Assembly (NCBI RefSeq): GCF_019320115.1
Contig: NC_089583.1
Span: forward strand, 81,175,928-81,239,927
Direction: 5' to 3'
DNA length: 64,000 bases
DNA from: Miscanthus floridulus
Taxonomy: Eukaryota; Streptophyta; Magnoliopsida; Poales; Poaceae
A model generated the notes under the pieces. That model had not been told where the DNA came from, made no database searches, and saw only the letters and a list, made by a program, of their open reading frames with translations. Both the position numbers and the translations under genes were made by a program. Positions 56,077 to 64,000 of this stretch are shown here, in pieces (positions within the stretch are counted from its first letter, which is position 1; the number at the start of each line of letters is the position of its first letter).

Positions 56077-59000
56077 TGCATATAATGTTGATCTCATGAG
56101 GTATATAGTGTTTTTTATGTATCTAGCAAACCTATCAAACCCCAAAAATTCTAATTTTGGGTTGTGCATAGAAAACACTAAATAAAATAAATTATTTTAA
56201 TATTTGGATAAAATTTACCAAGTTTAGTTTGAGCTAGCGCAAATTTAGTTATAAAAATGTGAATTTTCAAAGTTTTCTAATTTTGACAGGCATTTGGATG
56301 ATGTGATGTTTGCTTGTTGCTTCTTTGTGTGTCGTGAGTGAGTAAAGTTTTCAAAACGCGCTAAGTAAGTCGTTTATCTGTCCCTAGCTCGTCTCTATAT
56401 TTTCCTATAATCAAATTCTTGCTTTCTTGATCCAAATAATTTCATTCGGAGTTTCTAAAGATCCTCTTCTTCTGCTCCAAATCATTCCTTTGAGTTCATC
56501 ATCCATCTACATATCTCTAAAAACTTTCCAGAAATTATTTTAGCTTTTTCTTAAACTTTTTCTCCCTTTTCTGTGACCATAATTTATTTTTTAGATGCTC
56601 CAAAATTATCCTATCATGAGCTCCAAATATTTTATTTGAGTTCCTCACCCTTCAATCTGCCTCAAGGATTTTTCCAAGCTTCAGAGCATTTTTCATGATA
56701 TAAATGGTAATTCTAGACTTTCAAGATTTTTTTTATTTCATGATATTGATTAATTTCAAAATTTGGATAATGCATGCCCAATTTTCCATAGTCCCTCGAA
56801 GTCCATGTGTAATAATCCTAATAAATCCTAAAGGCACATGTCTTTATTTACTAATGGGCTTTAATGTTTATTTAGGCTCATTAGTGCAGATGGATGGTGC
56901 AACATCAATTAGTACCGTATCGCTAGTTGACGTGGAGGTGGGGAGTTTTTCTCCCTATATATTTGTACCAACCCCTTGAGCAAAGCACATCAAAACTACC
57001 GTAAGGGGAGCCCCTAGTTTGAGAAATCCCTTGTGTAGTAAATTATAATTTTCTCTCTTCATGTCATGTCAGCGTCGGACTCTTCGGCGAGCTTTTCCGG
57101 CCTAACCGTCGCATTCCGAAATCAACACCACCATGAGGTATCCCTCTTTGTCCTCCACGTCAAGGTATACTTGGTTGCGTGACTGCATCACCGTTTGACC
57201 TTTTCTCCTTTGTTTGTTTGCTTCCGGTGAACTTCACCGTGGTTGGGTTCTTGTTCTCCTTCGATTCTAGCCGCTGCTCGGCTCTCTGGCGCCGCCATAG
57301 CTGCTGGGCGAGCGTGCGTGCGCTGCTGCAGCTACTGCTTGGCCCCGCCTCAGCCCGGCTGCACGTGCGGCGCTTGTACTGTGCGTGCATGGCTAGTTTG
57401 GGAGCCCTTTGGCCACCAGCGGGCACCGCCCGTCGTGGATGACGCACGTGCGCAGGTGGGAGTCGAGGCCTCCAAGTTCTAGGCTCATGCTAAGCTCAGC
57501 CCTGTCTTAGCCTCCCCGGCCGAAACTCCCTATGAGCACGGCAGCAGGTTCCAATGGCCATGAACATCACGATCTGCAACAGCCAAGGATGAAGACGACA
57601 TAATTATGTAACTGCCATTGGTTTGTAATATCTCCGTCTTTCCTTCGTTTTAATTCCGATTCGGTTTGTTCAAGTTGCGTTAGATTCATGCCGACGTGCT
57701 CTACATAGTAGTAATAATGTTTTTCATGTCACATGTTTTTTCTATATAGTTAAATATTAAGTTGATTAATATACTTGTATCTAGTTTTATAATTAAAATC
57801 AATATAGGTTTTATACCTATGTATTTTATATATAACTGATAACATGATTAATTGCTAACATAAATGTGTTTGTAAATTATAATTTGCTTAGGATAAACAA
57901 GGTCATATAAAACTTGTTTATATGCTCTCACATGCACTTTTGTTTTGTAAATGTTAAAGTTTAATCTGATTAAATTATATGATGACTAAAACATGATTAG
58001 CTATAACTCGACTTTTAAAAACTAAATATGTTTTGATTAATCAGAATTAATACTATTCATATAGTTTTGTTAATTAAAATAAATCAAACCCATAGTTGCT
58101 TCTTTTATAATATAAAACTCTTGATAGTCGTTTCTTTTTAATGATAGTTTCATTATGGGTGTTTCTTGTGTTCTCTCGATCGTAGCAGCGAGTTCTCTCT
58201 TAGCACGTTGTTTTAAAGCTCTTGCTCTGCTGTTCTTAGTTGTTTTTATTTGTTGCTTGTATGATTCCTATGTGTGGTGCTTGCTATGAGTAGACGAGAA
58301 CCGTTTCTGGACGCTGAAGATCAGAAGGTGATGATAGAAAGCTGATGGTATGAGAGTTGAGCAAGTGTTTAAGGCAAGTATAGCATGGGATCTTTCTTGT
58401 TACCTATTTACCTTTAATCATTTAATTTATATTGCATGTGTCTACATTGACTGCCACTAGAGATTTTCTAGTACTTTGTACCTTATGCCTTTATACCTAT
58501 GGGGTATTACATTGGGTAGTATGATGCTAGTGCTCAACTACAACCATGATCTTATAACTTGACTAATGGTATATGCAATAAACATTAAAAGATGTTTTTT
58601 AGCAACATGAAACAAGGGGGGCTAGAGCATTGGGCTATTTTATGGTGCTTTAGATTCCTCTCCCTAAGGACTTATCTATAAGTGATCATCCAGGACTTAC
58701 AGTATAGCTGTGAGGGCTATATGACTCTGGCTTTAGCTCAGTATGAGGACCTTTTCTAGCTTCTTAGAGGTTACCTTTATGGTGCAAGAGGGGTGTGTTC
58801 TAGGTTGGATATAGTGCGGCCTCTGTCCATCAGTGTATAGGCTGCGTGTTATTGTGCTTGTCAGAAGAGGAGCCCTACTTTCATAGGCCATAGAAACTTA
58901 GCGGTCCTAACTTGTTAGACGAACCTTTGAAAGGCTTCATAGTAAACCCTGTCGATCTTCCTTGGTAGTGGGTCAAGAGGCTGATCACCTCGGGCGAAAT

Positions 59001-59623
59001 GGTAAATCACGGCTCACAGTGAAAGTGTACAACCTCTGCAGAGTGTAAAACTGGTATATCAACCGTGCTCACGGTCACGAGCGGCCTTGGAACCCTTACG
59101 GAATAGATGAACACTAAGTATTACCTGTTTATGCTATTCATTATTCATGTTTACATTGATCATGTGTTTTGTTTTGGGAATTGAAACAACTTGATGCTAC
59201 TCTTATGTTAAAATTGTGACAACTAAAAAGTTGAACGCTATTAAACCTGTGTTAAGCCTTTTTAGCCTCATGAACCCCGTGTTATATTTGCTGAGTACGA
59301 CATGTGCTCACCCTTGCTATTTCCCTACACACCCAGACTCCAGTAAAAGTTGCTCAGAAGATTGGTGAAGACAACGAAGGAGTTCTTAGGATACTATCAG
59401 AAGTGTTTGGCATACGTAGCCCCAGTCAGCCATCCCTGTGAAGTTGGAGCCTGAAGAAAACATGAGTAACCATTCCGCTATACTCTGATGTAAGTGTTAA
59501 TTGTAAGTATGTTTCCGCTATATAATATTGTTTCTGATATCCTCTATTCTGTTGTTGTATGTGTGGACTTCCTCGGCACACATATGGCAAGCCTGGTTTT
59601 GTTCTTTAAAACCGGGTGTGACA
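56077..59623 (+). mobile_element. Gypsy-type solo LTR of about 3.5 kb
   Basis: This block interrupts the Sirevirus 3' region: the sequence left of it matches 33400 and the sequence right of it matches 33413. The right end CGGGTGTGACA is a typical gypsy LTR end. A TATA-like CCCTATATATTTG is at 56951-56963. Features such as the GC-rich patch 57060-57560 and the block GGAACCCTTACGGAATAGA (59088) suggest a long Tekay-like LTR. The left end is not canonical and no matching TSD was found, so limits are approximate. ORFs inside are not convincing. Confidence 0.55.
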
Positions 59624-59935
59624 AAATCATGGTGCTAAGGATGGTATTATTGGTGCACTCCGATTGGTATCACGCTTCAAAGGCCCATCTCTTACACCTT
59701 AGCATCATTTGGTAGACATTACTCTCTGACACTTCTAATCTATGCATATGTGCAAGCTTCTATCCAAACTCTTAGCACATATGTTGTGGGAGCTAATGCT
59801 ACCAAGTCGGGTTCATGAAACTTGTCCAAATTCTTTACACATGGTAAAAATGCTTGGGCAAGCAACATGGATTCAAATTGAATTCAATTCATATCTTTGT
59901 GAAAGAGTTGTCATCAATTACCAAAAAGGGGAGAT

Positions 59936-61886
59936 TGAAAGCTCTAGTTTGATTTTGGATAATTAATGAAACCCTAGGTACTAACCTCTGGCTCTAAGTG
60001 AATATGAGATAGGTTAGTACACACCAAGCATTGGAGCAATTGGATGATGACCATGATAATAATGATGGCCATGGTGATGATCAAGTGCTCAAGCTTGGAA
60101 AAGAAGAAAGAGAAAAACAAAAAGGCTCAAGGCAAAGGTATATTTGATATGAGCTTTTTGTTTTGGCACTCAAGACACCTAGTGGGTGTGAGTGTGTTTA
60201 GGATAGATAGTCGTACTATTAAGAGGGGTGAAACTCATCGTGAAATGCGGTTATCAAAGTGCCACTAGATGTTCTAACTCATTGCATATGTATTTAGATT
60301 CTAGTGAGTGCTAACACCCTTGAAAATGCTTTGTGAAAATGCTAACACACTTGCCCAATGGTGATACACTTGGTGGTTAGCACTTAGAAGCAAGGGTGAA
60401 GGAGTTGGAGAAGTGCAGGAGATGTTTTAGAGTGACTGGACTCTGCCACGGTAGGACCGGACCCCGCCTGGCGCGTCTAGTCACACTACGTAGAGGAGGC
60501 GTAGTCTCTGTCTGTGACCGGACTCTGAAGGGTGGAGCTGATCGGACCCTAGAGGGTCACTGTTCCTAGGTCCGTACATTGCTAATGTGGCTTGGGCGCA
60601 TGGCTCTAGAGAGGACCGGACTCTAGCCGAGTCCGGTCATGGACTAGCGGACACGTCAGGTCATGAAAAACTGGCTATGGATGCTTACTGGAAGTGACCA
60701 GACTCTGTTATTCAGCGGGTCTAGTCGTTCTACGGTGAGTCTAGTCATTGGCTTGGTGGCTTGGGCGCGCACACGCGACCGGACCCTATGTGGGTGCGTC
60801 CAGTCATGCAGCGGCGCGTCCGGTCGTCACTTAAATGCACGCGCAAGCGGCTGCTAGCCATTAGGATCGCATGGCTGACATTCAAAGGCATGACACGTGG
60901 ATGCATCCGGTGGACTGGACGCTGGCTCAGGTGCGTCTGATCGCCTCGACCAGCATGCCCGGTCACTTTATAGTTAGCCCCAACTTGATCCTAACTACTC
61001 TATTTCATTTGGGGGGCTATAAATATGTGGTAGCCGGCTTGGGCTCACTCTCTTGGCCCTTTCTATTGAGAATACACCCCAGTGAGCCTAGCCAATTCTC
61101 TCTAACTCATCTTGCTTGATTGATTCATCATTTGGTGAGATTAGAGAGCATCCATAGGCACTTGGTGATTGTATTTCGCTGCGGGATTCGCTTGTTACTC
61201 TTGGTGGTTGTTGTCACCTAGACGACTTGGTGCAGTGAGGATCGTTGAGCAGAGAATGGTGATTATCTCTGGCTCTGATTGTGGTGATTGTGAGGGGTTC
61301 TTGAGCCTTCCCCATGGGAGATCACGAAAGGCATCTTTAGTGGATTTCTTATAGCTTAAGGATCCCCATCTTGTGTTGGTTGTGCGGCACCCGGTTGCGG
61401 GTTAGGCATGTGATGCCTATTAGCGCATGAACCTCTAAGTGGGTGAATCACTACAACGAGGACGTAGCTTGCCGGCAAGCAAGTGAACCTCGATGAAAAA
61501 TCATTGTGTCAATTGGTATCCATTGTGATTGATTTTTCACTTGCCCAGCTCGGTATTGATCCTCTACCTCTCTTGTATTTACATTTGTAGAGATTTCTTG
61601 TGTAGAGGTAGTCTAGCTAAGTAGAGTAGCTCTCTAATGTAGCATAGAAGTAATTAGTTGAATTACTTGTTTAAGTTGATCACTAGTGTAGCAAGTAGTA
61701 ACATAGCCATTGATTGATACATAGAGATCATAGCAACTAGAATTGTGGATAGGCGGCTTGCAACCCTTGTAGTGCTAGCGCAACATTCACTTCACCATTT
61801 AATTATCTAACCACTTGTCTTAGTGTTGTTGTAGAAAATTTTTATAGGCTATTCACACCCCCCCTCTAGCCAGTTAGGACCTTTCA
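59936..61886 (+). mobile_element. Sirevirus 3' LTR, divergent subfamily
   Basis: A 1951-bp LTR from TGAAAGCTCTAG to GGACCTTTCA, preceded by a polypurine tract. A TATA-like GGCTATAAATATG is at 61016-61028. It differs markedly from the LTR at 33722 in the middle and much of the left part, whereas the LTRs at 33722 and 52991 resemble each other. It therefore does not look like the original partner of the 33722 LTR. Confidence 0.8.
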
Positions 61887-62035
61887 CCCGTAGAGACGGG
61901 GATGGGGAGCTATCCCCCAATGGAGAATTCCCCGTTACATCCCTACTCGTAACCCGTGTCCAGGAAATGTATCAGTGACACGTATTCACATTTTTTTGAA
62001 TCAATGTAACACGTTCACATTTGTTGCGGGTAGGA

Positions 62036-62788
62036 GTACCAACAATTTTTTTTTGAGAAACAGGGTGGATTTTATTAAGCATGGAGAGGTATTACATCTA
62101 GTCCCTTGCAAAAGAGCACCCATATCAAAATAAAATTACATTGAAGTCCTTGATAGAAGCTCCTGGAGGTCGTCGTTTTAGTCGACCGAAATTTCCGCTG
62201 CTCACCTCTCCTCCATCGCCAACAACAGAGAAGGAAGTCGAGGAGGAAGCTCAGGGCCGACACCCCAACAGATGACGCAACATCACCTTTGAAGTTGAAG
62301 ATAGCCAAAAGTAGCGCGGCCACCAACGGATCGTACACGCACCGACCGGGATCAGACGCCAATTGCCTCCATGACCGATCCCAATCGACGAAAGACGAAG
62401 ACCCCAACACGGGGAATGGGAACTCCAACCCAAAGCTTGCGGGAAGGAGGAGCACATACCTCACAAAACAACTTTAGGACAACCAGTGGATTCTTGGAGC
62501 GGCAAGATACCAGTGCCATCAACAAAGTCAATAGCCCGGAAAGAAACCTTCGATTTCACCCTGAAGTCGTCTCTGCCAACAATGAAATCGAAGAACCAAA
62601 CTCCTTCCATCGGCAGCGGCTTAGATGAAAAAACTAACCAAACCCTACCTAGATTTACTAGAGTAGAAGGGAATATGTACACTGTCCACCTCACTCCTCG
62701 ATCTCCATGCCCGCCGAAGCCAACACAGGCGCCGGCGAAGATGCGGATCGAAGGAGATTGGCACCGGGAACAGGCGTACCAACAATTT
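62036..62788 (-). mobile_element. Poly(A) retro-insertion with 13-bp TSD
   Basis: GTACCAACAATTT occurs at 62036-62048 and again at 62776-62788. The 727 bases between end, on the minus strand, in AATAAAATCCACCCTGTTTC followed by a poly(A) run (T9 on plus, overlapping the TSD). This is the product of target-primed reverse transcription. The body has no ORF I recognise; it may be a truncated LINE or a retrocopy of a noncoding transcript. Confidence 0.82.
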
Positions 62789-63597
62789 GTATCGAATATC
62801 AGAAGTCGACAAAAGTGAGCCCACTCAAAAAATGGGCTGCGGAATATGTGTCAGACCCAACTTATGTCTATCCAATATCGACAATTCTAATGGTTGAGGG
62901 ACATATATATATATATATACCAGCAAAGGGGTCCCAGGGTAAGGTCTGGAAAACTGAATTAGACAATCATGTTCAACAAGGACCTAAAAAGGGTCTCTAC
63001 CCTGATTTTGTGGCTAGAAAAATCATAGTGGTGTGATACCAAAGATATATATGAATATTATATATTAAAAATATATAGGACAAATAAAATAGGGGCTTAG
63101 ATATAGAGACCCTTATTTTTTGATGAAAAGACCTTTATTGGAGTTGAGTGCTAAAAGTAGAGTTTCAGAAAATAGAAATACCTACTCAAAAAATAGGAGA
63201 GGGACTCTACTTTAGGTGTCATTTGGTTCAAAAAATAGGAAAGGGGCTCTACTTTTTTTTATGAAAGAAGAATTATATTAGATAATAGATGGGTACATCA
63301 CCACGTTACAAGCACTCTAGAATACACTACATATATCCAGAAAATAATTTTTATCTAAATTGTACCCACGCTGTGAATATATAGCTCCAAATCTCAAATT
63401 CAAACATGTATGACGTTTCATATGGATGACCGTATAGGCAAACACTCAGCACAAGGACTGAGAACATATGCCCAACAAACGATGGCCAACATTCCTTCTT
63501 TTTTCTGCTACCGAAAAATAAGGAAGACTGATCTGAAACATATTCTCCCTAGTCCTTCGCCGTGGCTAGATCTAACCATAATAAAACAGAGAAGAGA
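62789..63597. other. AT-rich intergenic sequence
   Basis: No gene recognised. It holds an (AT)n run at 62903-62919 and two copies of a CTCAAAAAATAGGAGAGGGA-like block (about 63185 and 63228) that look like remains of a repeat. Confidence 0.45.
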
Positions 63598-63850
63598 CTA
63601 GAAAAAATTATTCCATGACAGCAACATCATCTCCACCTCGATATTGTCATCCGAAAAGAAAAGTCTCCATGTCGTCATGCCGAGGAAGACGTTGACGCTG
63701 TAGTTGTCGCTTTCATCTTGAACAGAGTCGCCTGCCATAGAGAAAACGATTCCATCCTGTCCCCTCGCCATCGCCGAAGAGAAGGAGATAAATCCCCAAT
63801 ACAAAGAAATTTGGCATGGAGAGACTCTAACCCAAAGGACTCGATCTACT
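63598..63850 (-). mobile_element. Second copy of the 24.8-kb retroelement repeat
   Basis: On the minus strand this contains CCAAATTTCTTTGTATTGGG and GATGGAATCGTTTTCTCTAT, matching the start of the plus-strand copy at about 24830-25020. An ORF of 68 codons (MYWGFISFSS...) is present but has no recognised domain. No poly(A) end is seen. Confidence 0.45.
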
Positions 63851-63909
63851 AGAAAAACTTATTAAAAACGATGGATCCCTACTTCCTCCTTCCTCCGGCC
63901 TCCGGCGAG

Positions 63910-64000
63910 ATGCCGAAGGGGAAAGGGAGGGGGATCAGTGGTGGTGGAGGCGGGGGGGCGGCGGCTGCAGCGGCGGCGCTGCGAGTCACGAGGGCGCTCG
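63910..64000 (+). CDS. Possible start of a plus-strand gene, cut by the window end
   Basis: ATG at 63910 opens a frame without a stop to the window end: MPKGKGRGISGGGGGGAAAA, then a short Ala/Leu/Arg-rich stretch. The GC-rich, Gly/Ala-rich start resembles grass first exons. Thirty codons are not enough to assign a family, and chance in GC-rich DNA is a real alternative. Confidence 0.3.
   Translation, partial: MPKGKGRGISGGGGGGAAAAAAALRVTRAL

Noticed and set aside
57160..57447. Overlapping ORFs of about 80-95 codons on both strands
   Set aside because: They lie in the GC-rich patch of the 3.5-kb solo LTR and have no domain similarity.

Overview
The window is nuclear DNA from a grass, most likely a panicoid or andropogonoid. 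Supporting signs are GC-rich first exons beside AT-rich introns, Tourist and Stowaway MITEs, Sirevirus-type copia elements with multiple polypurine tracts, Tekay, CRM and Tat gypsy elements, and a TNP2-type CACTA transposon. About three quarters of the sequence is transposable-element DNA. One 100-base run of N (44428-44527) is an assembly gap.

Layout. (1) 1-1520, minus strand: the 5' end of a conserved plant gene of unknown function. Three coding exons and a 5'UTR intron can be resolved; the rest lies beyond base 1. (2) 1521-3953: GC-rich upstream sequence, a possible second UTR exon and a 30-base poly-C tract. (3) 3954-20557: a copia-type solo LTR split by a complete 15.4-kb Tekay-type gypsy element (4501-19876, TSD CTCTC, 4.5-kb LTRs). 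This element carries an additional roughly 409-codon coiled-coil reading frame between its primer-binding site and gag. (4) 21235-24430, minus: the one complete host gene, an AIP2-like RING-H2 E3 ubiquitin ligase with five exons and 324 residues. (5) 24830-30857: retrotransposon debris, a broken DUF247 gene split by a MITE, several other MITEs including one nested pair, and GC-rich unannotated DNA. (6) 30858-32486: LTR and leader of a Tat-type gypsy element. (7) 32487-61886: a Sirevirus complex. A 3' remnant (A) shares an LTR with a longer element (B). B has been split in turn by a CRM-type gypsy element (36237-43883, TSD GACAC), a CACTA transposon (gap to 50813), a solo LTR of its own family (52991-54933, TSD ATGTC) and a roughly 3.5-kb gypsy-type solo LTR (56077-59623). 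(8) 61887-64000: a polyadenylated retro-insertion with a 13-bp TSD, a second copy of the repeat seen at 24.8 kb, and the possible start of a plus-strand gene at 63910.

The two clear host genes (the partial gene and the AIP2-like gene) lie on the minus strand and are separated by the nested Tekay block. There is no operon or defence system. The most unusual observations are the accessory coiled-coil frame upstream of Tekay gag, the decay of that element by in-frame stop codons with no frameshift over 3.8 kb of gag-pol, an apparent host 3' exon trapped inside the CACTA element, and a CRM polyprotein that reads into its own LTR. Domain calls rest on motifs read by eye; no database search was run.
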